From NCBI GenBank assembly GCA_965261475.1, contig OZ253454.1, forward strand, positions 1,364,001-1,428,000: a stretch of 64,000 bases of DNA. The letters are read 5' to 3'. A program made the translations under genes and the position numbers. Below are positions 33,586 to 43,700 of the stretch, in pieces (position 1 is the first letter of the stretch; each line of letters opens with the position of its first letter). The stretch is from G965261475 sp965261475 [NCBI: bacterium]. Lineage in GTDB: Bacteria; SAR324; XYD2-FULL-50-16. A model generated the notes under the pieces. The model saw only the letters and a list, made by a program, of their open reading frames with translations, searched no databases and was not told the DNA's origin.

Positions 33586-34641
33586 ATGTTAAAAAATACT
33601 CTTATAGAGTTATTGTCTATTCCATCAGAAACTAACTCAGAAAAAAAAATTAGCCTTTTTTTACAAAAAAAATTACAAAATTTTCAAAAATTTAAATTAA
33701 TTAAAAAAAATTTTACCCTGTGTTATTTTTCTCAAAATTTTGATACTGCTAGGTCTAGCATCGCTTTTTATGGACATCTAGACACAGTCAAAAATCAACA
33801 AACCATAGCAGTGCAAGAAAAAAATGGTTTTCTCTACGGTTGTGGAGCAAGCGACATGAAAGCTGGAGTAGCCACTATGGTAGAGCTGATGAAAATCATA
33901 GAGCAAACAAAAACCTTGCCTTATAACTACCAGTTTATTTTTTATACAGGAGAAGAAGGTAGCTATCATAAAAGCGGTTTAGAAGGTATCTTTGGGGAGA
34001 TACCAAAATTAAAAGTAGCAACGATGGCATTTGTATTAGAGCCGACAAATAATAATATTCAAACTGGTTGTCTAGGCTCTATACGTGCACAAGTCAGCAT
34101 ACTAGGAAAATGTGGACATAGTGCTCGCCCTTGGTTAGGAGAAAATGCTATTCATAAAAGTTGGAAATTTTTAAAATTTTTAAAAGAAACAAAACCTCAA
34201 ACAGTCACTTTGCATTCTTTGGATTTTTACGAAATACTATCAGCAACTATGGTAGAAGGTGGAACTTTACCTAATGTCATACCAGACAAAATAAAATTTA
34301 TAATCAACTATCGCTATGCTCCAAATAAAACAAAACAAAAAGCTCAGACAATGCTAACGCAAATTTTAAAAAATAAAGTTGATGACATAGATATTTTAGA
34401 AAATGCTCCATCAGGTAAAGTAGTAGATAACGCAATGTTAAAACAAATTGCTAAAGCATTTGCTTTAAATATAGAGCCAAAACAAGCGTGGACAGATATA
34501 GCACGACTAGGGCTAGTTGGTATTGATGCTGTAAATTTAGGCTCAGGCAATCCTAATGAAGCACATCAAAAAGATGAAAAAGTTAGCGTTACTCAGTTAC
34601 ACCAAGGATTACAAATTTATAAATACATTGTTCTAGGTTAA
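33586..34641 (+). CDS. dapE: Succinyl-diaminopimelate desuccinylase (M20 family)
   Basis: Di-zinc hydrolase releasing succinate from N-succinyl-LL-DAP, 351 aa. Metal-site motifs: FYGHLDTV (His, Asp), YGCGASDMKAG (bridging Asp), FYTGEEGS (catalytic Glu pair) and LEPTN; a C-terminal His occurs in NEAHQKDE. SATMVEGGTLPNVIPD and AWTDIARLG fit the shorter DapE subgroup found in actinobacteria and some other bacteria. M20 enzymes are easily confused (ArgE, carboxypeptidases), but the presence of dapD favours DapE. An alternative ArgE role next to argB cannot be excluded. The PgpH-like gene starts 2 nt after its stop. Confidence 0.8.
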   Translation: MLKNTLIELLSIPSETNSEKKISLFLQKKLQNFQKFKLIKKNFTLCYFSQNFDTARSSIAFYGHLDTVKNQQTIAVQEKNGFLYGCGASDMKAGVATMVELMKIIEQTKTLPYNYQFIFYTGEEGSYHKSGLEGIFGEIPKLKVATMAFVLEPTNNNIQTGCLGSIRAQVSILGKCGHSARPWLGENAIHKSWKFLKFLKETKPQTVTLHSLDFYEILSATMVEGGTLPNVIPDKIKFIINYRYAPNKTKQKAQTMLTQILKNKVDDIDILENAPSGKVVDNAMLKQIAKAFALNIEPKQAWTDIARLGLVGIDAVNLGSGNPNEAHQKDEKVSVTQLHQGLQIYKYIVLG

Positions 34642-34643
34642 AA

Positions 34644-37154
34644 ATGCAAGAGATACAAGTTGGTAAGAAAACAATCAATCTTTTAGAAGCAGATGAATTC
34701 CAGCTAGATTATAAAAAAGAAAAAAGAAAAAAAATTATTAAAAATAAATACATACTAGCATTTGCTGTTTGTGTGATTATCTTTTTGCTCATTCCAAAAT
34801 TTAATTTTATCAATAATGCTCCAAAAATAGGTGATTTAATCACAAAAGACATTGTCGCAGAAACTAATGTTTTATTAAAAGATAAAGACGCTACAAAATT
34901 TAAAATAAAAAAAAGCTTAAGCAATTTAAGCGTTTTCTTAGACTATGATCCTTTAGCTTATCAAAAATTAATTGAAAAAGTGCGCTCTTCTTTTAGTATT
35001 TTTTTAATAAAAAATGCAGAGATTAGAAAACAAGAAATAAAATTCCAAGAAGAAAAATATCAGTTAGCAATAAACAACTTCTGGAATTTACAAAATATAG
35101 AAAAACTAAAAAACGCAAAACTAATTTATAAAAAGTATTTGAGTTTTTTAAAAGATAAAAATCAGATAAATAATATCTATTCATTACCAAACGCAAACTC
35201 TTTGCAGAACAAAGAAAATACCTTAAAACAAGAAAGACAAAAACTTGATGAAGTGCTTATAAAAACGAAGGTACAAGATAAAGAATTTACGAAAAATATC
35301 TCAATAAATTACGACAATAATTTAGGAAAATTTTTTCAAGAATTAAGATTAAATTTTGATCAAGAAATTTTTACCTTACTGCAACAAATAACCGATTATG
35401 AACTTTTTTTTAATAGATTGATTGCAATCTTAATAGAGTTTGATCGCTCTTTTATTTTAAACTCTAAAGATATATTGCAAGCTAATTTAAATAAAGAAAT
35501 TCAAATTTTTAATTTAGAAACCAATGCACCTATTGCCAATTCTGATAGAGTAAATTTTCTTGATCTTAAAGAAGTCGATCAAATTATTAAAAAATATATA
35601 GAGCAAAATTTTAAAGAATCTACACACCTAAACCTTGCTCTATATTTGTTAGCAAAAAAACTACTAATTCCTACCAGCTTTGAAAACAAACAAAAACTAG
35701 AAGCCCAACGGAAAATTATTACCAGTGAAAGCAATTCTGTTTTTATTAACATTGCCAAAGGAACAGTGTTGGTAAAAAAAGGTAATATTTTAGGAAAAGA
35801 TCAAAGTGATATTATTACCAACTATTACAATAATCTAAATCAAGGAAAAGGTATTTTTTATACCATAGGAATAATATCCTTAATACTTTTAATTATTCTG
35901 ATAATTTTTATTACCTTAAAAATAGAAAGAAAATCTGTAGATATTTTTTATGAAAATTTTGTAATCTTGCTGTGCTCAGTCGCAACCGGATTGATTATTA
36001 TTTCTTTTGTAAAAGGAATGTTGAATGAGTTTTCTGTCAACCTCTCTCTTTTTTCTTTATCTGGCTACATTTATGCCTTGCCTATTACCATAAGCGCTAT
36101 GCTCGGAAGTAGTTTAGTTAATTTTAGGACAAATATGTTTAACGTTTTTCTTACAGCACTCTGTATTACTTTTTATTTAGAAGAAGCCTTTTTATTTTTT
36201 ATTTATTGCTGGTTAAGCGCAAGCTTTACTTGTATGATCTTCGTTAATTTAAATACTAGGTTTGATTTGTTAAAAAAAGGAGCAATAACTGCGATGATCA
36301 ATATGTTGATCTTATTTGTATTAGAATTATTAAAAGATCCGAGCAACATTTCTATAGATATATTGCAATCTGTTTTATTTGCTTTTATGGGAGGAATGTT
36401 ATCAACTATTTTGAATATTATTTTGCTACCTTTATTTGAGCAAATATTTGGAATCAGCACCCAGTTAAAACTACTAGAGTTATCCAACCTCAACCATCCA
36501 TTGTTAAAATTATTACAAAATAGATGCTTAGGGACCTATCAACATTCCATATTGGTAGGTAGTTTAGCAGAAGCAGGAGCACAAAAAATTGGTAGCAATT
36601 CCTTATTAGTAAAAATTGGAGCTTACTATCATGACATAGGAAAAGCAGTAGAGCCTCAATATTTTAATGAAAATTACCACGAAAATGAAAAATCTATCCA
36701 TGATGATCTTCCCCCGCAAGAGTCAGCAAAGAAAATTATCAATCATATTGTTTATGGTATTCAATTTTCTAAAAAATTTAAACTTGGACAAAGTATTACA
36801 GAATTTATTATGGAGCACCACGGAAATTCTACCATTCAATTTTTTTACAATAAAGCCTGCAGACAAAAAGGAGAACAGGTTGTAAAAAAAGAATTTTGTT
36901 ATCCTATGCCACGTCCAAGAAGCATAGAAACTGCTGTGATAATGTTAGCAGATAGCTCAGAAGTTACAGTGCGTTCTTTAAAAAAAACTGACAAACACAG
37001 TATTACAAAAACTATCAATGATGTTTTTCAATATATTACAGATAATCAGCAATTAGATTTATCAGGGATTAGTATTAAGCAAATACGAATACTAAAATCT
37101 GTATTTATTGATATTTTAGTTTCTTTAAATCACAATCGAGCATTAGGTAAATAA
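34644..37154 (+). CDS. PgpH-like 7TM-HD phosphohydrolase (probable c-di-AMP phosphodiesterase)
   Basis: 836-aa membrane protein. One helix near 33-50 is followed by a large extracytoplasmic domain (about 55-390, 7TMR-HDED type), then about seven helices (~395-605) and a cytoplasmic HD domain (~620-830). The HD motifs are CLGTYQHSILVGSLAEAGA, YYHDIGKAVEPQYFNEN (His663-Asp664) and FIMEHHGNSTIQFFYNKA. Proteins with this architecture in Listeria and relatives hydrolyse cyclic di-AMP. If so, a diadenylate cyclase should exist elsewhere; none is in view. It is 2 nt downstream of dapE and likely co-transcribed. Confidence 0.88.
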   Translation: MQEIQVGKKTINLLEADEFQLDYKKEKRKKIIKNKYILAFAVCVIIFLLIPKFNFINNAPKIGDLITKDIVAETNVLLKDKDATKFKIKKSLSNLSVFLDYDPLAYQKLIEKVRSSFSIFLIKNAEIRKQEIKFQEEKYQLAINNFWNLQNIEKLKNAKLIYKKYLSFLKDKNQINNIYSLPNANSLQNKENTLKQERQKLDEVLIKTKVQDKEFTKNISINYDNNLGKFFQELRLNFDQEIFTLLQQITDYELFFNRLIAILIEFDRSFILNSKDILQANLNKEIQIFNLETNAPIANSDRVNFLDLKEVDQIIKKYIEQNFKESTHLNLALYLLAKKLLIPTSFENKQKLEAQRKIITSESNSVFINIAKGTVLVKKGNILGKDQSDIITNYYNNLNQGKGIFYTIGIISLILLIILIIFITLKIERKSVDIFYENFVILLCSVATGLIIISFVKGMLNEFSVNLSLFSLSGYIYALPITISAMLGSSLVNFRTNMFNVFLTALCITFYLEEAFLFFIYCWLSASFTCMIFVNLNTRFDLLKKGAITAMINMLILFVLELLKDPSNISIDILQSVLFAFMGGMLSTILNIILLPLFEQIFGISTQLKLLELSNLNHPLLKLLQNRCLGTYQHSILVGSLAEAGAQKIGSNSLLVKIGAYYHDIGKAVEPQYFNENYHENEKSIHDDLPPQESAKKIINHIVYGIQFSKKFKLGQSITEFIMEHHGNSTIQFFYNKACRQKGEQVVKKEFCYPMPRPRSIETAVIMLADSSEVTVRSLKKTDKHSITKTINDVFQYITDNQQLDLSGISIKQIRILKSVFIDILVSLNHNRALGK

Positions 37155-37442
37155 ACGCATAGTGTAATAAATTTGAATTATTTGTTATAAAGGTCATATC
37201 ATAAAAAATAACCTAACTTTTTTGTAGCTAATACGTAATTTTCCCCTTATTTTTACTGAACTATGAATATTATTCAATATAATAAATATGAATTTTTGTT
37301 AAAAAATAATATTAATTTTTAAATATGGAATAGTGGTTGCTTTCATTTAAGATACTGTTGCAAAAACAACCTTTATTAAAATTAACTTAACTAACAAATA
37401 TTTTGTAACTTATAGAAAACCCAAAAATTATTTTTAATTTAT
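37155..37442. other. Gene-free AT-rich spacer before mltD
   Basis: 288 nt, the longest gene-free stretch in the window. I see no ORF, tRNA-like cloverleaf, strong hairpin or well-spaced promoter. The mltD promoter is presumably here. Confidence 0.5.
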
Positions 37443-38966
37443 ATGCTTTACCGCTGTTGTTACTTACTGTTATTCATTGTTATATTACCAAATAACATAT
37501 TAGCTAAAATCAAGATAGATAACTTCTATCATAGAGATTTTGTTAATCAAAAAAAGAGCAATACTCTTTTTCTAGATGCTAGGTCACCTCAAGAATACCA
37601 AAACGAAACTTTGTTGTTATACAATCAAAAAAAATTATTATATCCCCAAATTTATGATTTACTTCCTACATTAAAACAGGAACAGCTGTCTCAAGCTCTT
37701 AGAGTGCAAAACTCGAATAGCGAAGAGAGGTTGATTAGTCTAGAAAAACGAATTTTTCAGCATATTGCAACAAACCTATCCAATCAAATTGAGGCAATAA
37801 AAACTAGTAAAAATAAAAAATACATTATGGCACCACACAACGATGTTGCAATCAGTGTCAATCAAAAAAAAATAGATATTTTTATCAATTTTTATACGCA
37901 CAAAAAAAGAAAGATATTTTTAACAGGATTAAAAAGAGCTCCTAAATATTACAAAATGGTTGATAGAATCTTCAAAGAATACGGATTACCTCACGATCTT
38001 TTCTATCTTGCAATGGTAGAATCTAACTTTAACCAAAAAGCTATTTCTAAAGCTAGCGCAGTTGGTCTATGGCAATTTATGGCAAAAACAGGAAAGAGCT
38101 ACGGCATGACATATAGCTGGTGGCATGATGATCGACTAGATGCTGAAAAACTCACACATACCGCAGCAAAATTTTTAAAAACATTATACACAAAATACAA
38201 AGACTGGTCTTTAGTGCTAGCAGCTTACAATAGCGGAATAGGTACTGTAAATAGGGCAATCGCTAAAAATAAAAAACTTGGAAAACCCACAGATTATTGG
38301 TCTCTAAAACTTCCGAAAGAAACAGAAAACTATGTCCCTGTTTTTCTTGCTGTGATACATATTTTTAACAATTTAGAATACTATAATTTTCCTATTCCCC
38401 AAAAACTTGAAGAATGGAAAAAATATAAAATTGTACATGTTAGCCCAAGTGTTTCTTTTGCGCAAATTAGCAAAAAGACCGCCTTAAATGTGGTAGAACT
38501 ACAAAATTTTAACCCATCACTAAAATATTCTATCACGCCTTATAGCAAGTCAAAATACCCCCTAAAAGTTCCGATATATAGCCAAATTAACAAACAACAG
38601 CTAGCTAGCTTAACACCAGATATTGCTCAAGGTTTTATTACTCATCGTATCACAAGAGGAGATAATCTATGGAATATCTCTAGAAAATACCAAACTTCTT
38701 TAAAAAATATTTACCTTAGTAACCCTGTTTTAAATGCTAATAAATACCTCAGACCAGGTCAAAAAATAATTATTCCAATTGCTACTAGCTCACCAAAAAA
38801 ACTACAAATAACTACAGATAACAAGGTGTATGTTGTCCGCAAAGGAGATTCTTTATGGTCTATTGCTAAAAAATATAGAGTAAGTATCAAACATCTAATC
38901 AAAAAAAACTATCATCTTAGCTCTACAAAAGACATTATTAGAATTGGCGTAAAAATAAAGATCTAA
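37443..38966 (+). CDS. mltD: Membrane-bound lytic murein transglycosylase D
   Basis: Periplasmic enzyme that cleaves peptidoglycan glycan strands to 1,6-anhydroMurNAc ends. 507 aa with an N-terminal hydrophobic export signal (YLLLFIVILPNNILA). No lipobox cysteine is evident, unlike E. coli MltD. The SLT domain carries the catalytic Glu193 in MVESNFNQKAISKASAVGLWQFM, then LVLAAYNSGIGTVNRAI. Two LysM murein-binding repeats end the protein (about 400-442 and 461-505), each with the GDxLWxIxxKY pattern. Products would feed recycling by Mpl. Confidence 0.93.
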   Translation: MLYRCCYLLLFIVILPNNILAKIKIDNFYHRDFVNQKKSNTLFLDARSPQEYQNETLLLYNQKKLLYPQIYDLLPTLKQEQLSQALRVQNSNSEERLISLEKRIFQHIATNLSNQIEAIKTSKNKKYIMAPHNDVAISVNQKKIDIFINFYTHKKRKIFLTGLKRAPKYYKMVDRIFKEYGLPHDLFYLAMVESNFNQKAISKASAVGLWQFMAKTGKSYGMTYSWWHDDRLDAEKLTHTAAKFLKTLYTKYKDWSLVLAAYNSGIGTVNRAIAKNKKLGKPTDYWSLKLPKETENYVPVFLAVIHIFNNLEYYNFPIPQKLEEWKKYKIVHVSPSVSFAQISKKTALNVVELQNFNPSLKYSITPYSKSKYPLKVPIYSQINKQQLASLTPDIAQGFITHRITRGDNLWNISRKYQTSLKNIYLSNPVLNANKYLRPGQKIIIPIATSSPKKLQITTDNKVYVVRKGDSLWSIAKKYRVSIKHLIKKNYHLSSTKDIIRIGVKIKI

Positions 38967-39079
38967 ATTCTACGTTTTTAACTCTAGAGAGGTTTTGAAT
39001 ACAGTAAGACCTGCTATAAGGATATTATAATGACAACAGTGCTACTACTGTCAAATCAGGATTGGTTTGAGAGCTTGTC
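38967..39079. other. Convergent spacer mltD / ahcY
   Basis: 113 nt between convergent genes. It holds only a weak 5-bp hairpin (ACAGT at 39036-39040 with ACTGT at 39047-39051) and no T-run, so I do not call a terminator. Confidence 0.45.
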
Positions 39080-40402
39080 TTAATACCTATAGGTATCTGG
39101 TTTAAAAGGACCTGCTGAGCAAATACCAAGATAATCTGTTTGCTTTTGATTGAGTATATCTAGTTTGACACCTATTTGCGCTAGGTGCAATCTCGCAACC
39201 TTTTCATCTAGCTTTTTAGACAGAGTATAAACTTTATTTGTTAGATTTTTATAATTTTGCCAAATCTCTATTTGAGCTAATACTTGGTTGCAAAAACTAT
39301 TAGACATCACAAAGCTAGGATGACCCGTAGCACAACCTAGGTTAACCAACCTGCCTTCAGCAAGCAAAGTAATAACTTTGCCGTTTGCATAGTAAAATCT
39401 GTCAACTTGTGGTTTTATATTTTCTTTGGTAATAGAGCTATCACTCAATAAGGCAGATACCTGTATTTCTAAATCAAAGTGTCCAATATTACAAACAATC
39501 GCTTCTGTAGGCATTTGATCTAAATGCTCTTTGGTAATAACATCACAACAACCTGTTGTAGTGATAAAAATATTGCCTATTTTACAAGCATCATCCATTT
39601 GCATAACCTGATAACCTTCCATAGCAGCCTGTAGAGCACAAATAGGGTCTATTTCTGTTACAATCACCCTAGCTCCCATTCCTTCTAAAGAAGCTACACA
39701 ACCTTTACCTACATCTCCAAACCCAGCTACTATAGCTACCTTGCCCGCAATCATTACATCTGTTGCTCTTTTAATACCATCTAGTAAAGATTCTCTACAA
39801 CCGTAAAGGTTATCAAATTTAGATTTAGTAACCGAATTATTAACGTCAAAAGCTGGAATTTTTAATTCATTTTTTTTTGTCATCTGATGTAGTCTATGAA
39901 CACCTGTGGTAGTCTCCTCTGATACTCCTTTGATCTTTGATAGCAAATCTGGTCGTTTTTGATGTACAAAAGCAGTAAGATCGCCTCCATCATCCAATAA
40001 AATATTAGGCCCACCATCAGCCCAGTTTAAGCTTTGCTCTAAACACCACCAATATTCTCTTTCTGTTTCTCCCTTCCAAGCAAACACAGGAATATTTTTG
40101 GCGGCTATAGCAGCAGCAGCGTGATCTTGAGTAGATAAAATGTTACAAGATGCCCAGCGTACTTGTGCTCCTAATGTCATTAAAGTTTCTATTAAAACAG
40201 CTGTTTGAATTGTCATGTGCAAAGAGCCTGTAATTCTTGCTCCTTTTAGAGGCTGTTCTTGCACATAATCTTCAGCAAGACTAACTAGTCCTGGCATTTC
40301 TGCACGCGCAATTTCTATGTCTTTTTTGCCACATGTAGCTAAAGAAATATCAGCTACTTTATAATCTTGAAAATTATTTTTAATTTTTAAATTCATACCC
40401 AT
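39080..40402 (-). CDS. ahcY: Adenosylhomocysteinase
   Basis: NAD-dependent tetrameric enzyme splitting S-adenosylhomocysteine into adenosine and homocysteine, 440 aa. Motifs: [52 protein letters not shown], the NAD loop [29 protein letters not shown], and the C-terminal FKPDTYRY that reaches the neighbouring subunit. It follows the 116-aa membrane protein gene after 12 nt and sits behind rpoBC on the same strand. Its product homocysteine can enter the transsulfuration pair at 55227-57359. Confidence 0.97.
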   Translation of the reverse strand: MGMNLKIKNNFQDYKVADISLATCGKKDIEIARAEMPGLVSLAEDYVQEQPLKGARITGSLHMTIQTAVLIETLMTLGAQVRWASCNILSTQDHAAAAIAAKNIPVFAWKGETEREYWWCLEQSLNWADGGPNILLDDGGDLTAFVHQKRPDLLSKIKGVSEETTTGVHRLHQMTKKNELKIPAFDVNNSVTKSKFDNLYGCRESLLDGIKRATDVMIAGKVAIVAGFGDVGKGCVASLEGMGARVIVTEIDPICALQAAMEGYQVMQMDDACKIGNIFITTTGCCDVITKEHLDQMPTEAIVCNIGHFDLEIQVSALLSDSSITKENIKPQVDRFYYANGKVITLLAEGRLVNLGCATGHPSFVMSNSFCNQVLAQIEIWQNYKNLTNKVYTLSKKLDEKVARLHLAQIGVKLDILNQKQTDYLGICSAGPFKPDTYRY

Positions 40403-40414
40403 ATGTTTATTTTA

Positions 40415-40765
40415 TTAAACATTTTTACCTAATTTACTTCCTATAAAAGCTCCTATTACTGGAATAAAAGACGATACCAAACATAAAACAACAGGTTGTA
40501 GCCAAAAATTTAAATAATAGAAAAAAATATAAACCCAAGGAATGACTATAATATATCCACTATAAATATAAATTTTATGATATAAACTCCTTGCACTATA
40601 AATAAAATAAACTAAAAAGGCAGAAGAAATAATACCAACAACACTATAGATAAAAAAATTCGTTATGTATTCTGATTTTGTTAAACTATTTTGTATTTGC
40701 AAAACAAAAATAGTTAGTAAAGGCCAAGCTAAAGCTACAAAAAAAAAAAGAAAAATCTTAATCAT
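40415..40765 (-). CDS. Unrecognised 116-aa membrane protein between rpoC and ahcY
   Basis: I do not recognise this protein. It has about four hydrophobic helices (~3-24, 36-58, 64-86, 90-110) joined by short loops and ends in GSKLGKNV, a Gly-rich final helix with IPVIGAFIGSKLG. There is no signal peptide beyond the first helix and no obvious metal or heme ligand set. It begins 5 nt after the rpoC stop and ends 12 nt before ahcY, so it must be read from the same transcript as RNA polymerase. The tight spacing argues that the ORF is real. Confidence 0.7.
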   Translation of the reverse strand: MIKIFLFFFVALAWPLLTIFVLQIQNSLTKSEYITNFFIYSVVGIISSAFLVYFIYSARSLYHKIYIYSGYIIVIPWVYIFFYYLNFWLQPVVLCLVSSFIPVIGAFIGSKLGKNV

Positions 40766-40770
40766 TTATG

Positions 40771-43700
40771 TTAGTCTACTGTTTCTTCGGAAATAAATTT
40801 TTTATCTGTAATATATTTTGCTTCCGTATAATCTGTTTGTGCCATGTTGTCTACAATCTCATAATCATGCTCTTTAGTATTATAATGAAAACCAGTTCCT
40901 ACTGGAATTAAACGACCTAAAATAACATTTTCTTTTGGTCCTCTAAAATAATCAATTTTACCTTCAGCAGCGCTAGCAGTAAGTACTTTTGTAGTTTCCT
41001 GAAAGGAAGCTGCAGAAATAAAAGATTCTGTACTCAAAGATGCCTGCATAATACCAAGCAGCACTGGCTTTGCTTCCGCTTTTCTTTTTCCCTCAGATTC
41101 CAATCTCTTATTCTCCGCTCCAAATAAGTGTTTAAATATTTTTTTACCTTCTAGAAAGTTAGAATCTCCTGTTTCTGTAATTTCTACTTTTTTTAGCATA
41201 TGCGTTACAATAACCTCTACATGTTTATCGTTGATTTTTACACCTTGCATTCTATAGATTTCTAGCACTTCATTTACTAAATATCGTTGCAGAGCGACTA
41301 ACCCTTTAATTTTCAATATATCATGAGGATTTTGCACTCCGTCGGTTAAAAGATCCCCTGCTTTGATAATCTCGTCATCCAGGACACGGATAAAATCTCC
41401 TCGATTGATTAAATAGCTCTTTGATTCGCCCACATCAGGATGAATAATAATTTTCTTTTTTCTACGTGCATTCTCTCCAATCTCTACTTTTCCTGAAATT
41501 TCTGATATTTGACAAGGATTTTTAGGAACGCGTGCCTCAAATAAATCAACAACTCTAGGCAAGCCACCTGTAATATCTTTGGTTTTAGCAGATTCCCTAG
41601 GAATTTTAGCTAAAATATCGCCTGCTTTAATTTTATCGCCGTCTCTTACTACTAGTTCAGAACGCACAGGTAAATCAAAATCTTTACGCCAACTCCCATC
41701 TTTTTTAACCACTCTTTTTCCTTTATCATCAACAAGTCTAATAGATGGTTTTAAATCATATTCATAATTTTCTACAATTACCGCTCTAGAAATTCCTGTA
41801 TTATCGTCTGTTTCTACAACCATACTTTTGTTTTCTATAATATCACAAAATTGTACTATACCAACTTCATTAGAAAGAATAGGTACAGAAAATGGATCCC
41901 ATTCAGAAATAGTATCTCCTATTTTTATCTCATCGTTGTGTTTAAAAAATATTTTTGCACCTAATGGTAATTTTAACCTATCTACATCGTAACCTTCATC
42001 ATTAACAATACTGACCTCTGAATTTTGATCTACCACAACTTGTACATTATCTTTGTTGATTACAGTATTAACTTTATCTAGAATAATTTTACCTGGTTTT
42101 TGACAATCCCAAGAAGTTTCTTCAATTTTACTAGAGGCAGTCCCTCCAATATGAAATGTGCGCATAGTTAATTGAGTACCAGGCTCCCCAATAGATTGAG
42201 CGGCAATAATTCCTACAGCCTCACCGATGCTAACCATTTTACCTCTTGCTAAATCTCTGCCGTAACACAACACACAAAACCCTCTTTCAGCCTCACATGT
42301 CAATGGAGAACGTACAGCTACAGAAGTTATTAACGATTTATCAATAGCAACTATATTATTTTCATCAAACATAGTACCTTGTTTTACTAACAATTCTTTG
42401 GTGTAAGGATGTAACACATCCTCAGCAGCAATTCTTCCCAAAATTCTTTCTCCTATTCTTTCAATAATTTCTCCATTTTCTATTAAAGCTTCTATAATAA
42501 ATTTATTGCTTGTACCACAATCTCTAACACTAATCACGCTATCTTGAGCAACATCTACAAGTTTTCTTGTCAAATATCCAGAACGCGCAGTTTTTAAAGC
42601 TGTATCTGCTAATCCTTTTCTTGCTCCATGTGTAGAAATAAAATACTGCTGAGAATTTAAACCTTCTCTAAAATTTACAGTGATTGGAGTCTCAATAATT
42701 GCTCCACTAGGCTTTGCCATCAATCCTCTCATTCCGCAAAGCTGTTTGTTTTGATTAGTACTACCTCTTGCTCCAGAATCTGCCATAGCAAAAATAGGAT
42801 TCATTTGCATCATACCGTCTACTTCTCTTTCTTTAGATAAAATATCTAACATTCGATTTGCAATATCTTCCGTAGTCAAAGACCATAAATTAATTACCCT
42901 ATTATACCTTTCATTATCTGTAATAATACCCTCTTCGTGCTGTCTTTGAATTTTGAGTACTTCTTTTTCTGTTTTCTTCACAAGTTTGTCTTTTTCGCTT
43001 GGAATAGTCATATCTGTAATAGCTATTGAGAAGCCTGCTATCGTAGCATATTTAAAGCCTAAATCCTTAAGTTTATCTAATATATCTACTGTAACTACAT
43101 TACCTGCAAAACGATAACAAAGGTCCACAAGATTTTCGATATCTTTTTGCTTGAGCACCTTATTAATTGTTTCAAAACTTATACTCTTAGGAAAAACATC
43201 GTATAAAATCACTCTACCAGCTGTAGTGTCATAAATTTTATCTTCAATACGGACTTTAATTATTGCTTGTAAATCAACAAACTCATGTTCATAAGCTGCA
43301 ATGACTTGTAAAATACTAGAAAATATTTTTCCTTCACCTTTTCTTTTCGGAAAACTTTTAGACATCCAATAAATACCTAAAACCATATCTTTTGTTGGTA
43401 TCATAATAGGCTTGCCAGTAGCTGGTGATAAAATATTATTATGCGCCATCATTAACATTTTAGCTTCTGTTTGAGCTTCTATACTCAATGGAATATGAAC
43501 TGCCATTTGATCGCCATCAAAATCCGCATTAAAAGCAGTACAAACCAAAGGGTGTAATTGAATTGCTTTTTCTGCAATTAGCTTAATCTCAAAAGCTTGA
43601 ATTCCTAGACGATGCAAAGTAGGAGCTCTGTTTAGTAGCACAGGATAGCCTCTAGTAACATTTTCTAACGCTTTCCAAATTAGTGGATCATCTGTCTCCA

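Noticed and set aside
39036-39051. Terminator between mltD and ahcY
   Set aside because: Only a 5-bp stem and no T-run on either strand.
40403-40414. SAH riboswitch before ahcY
   Set aside because: Only 12 nt separate ahcY from the preceding gene, too little for a riboswitch.
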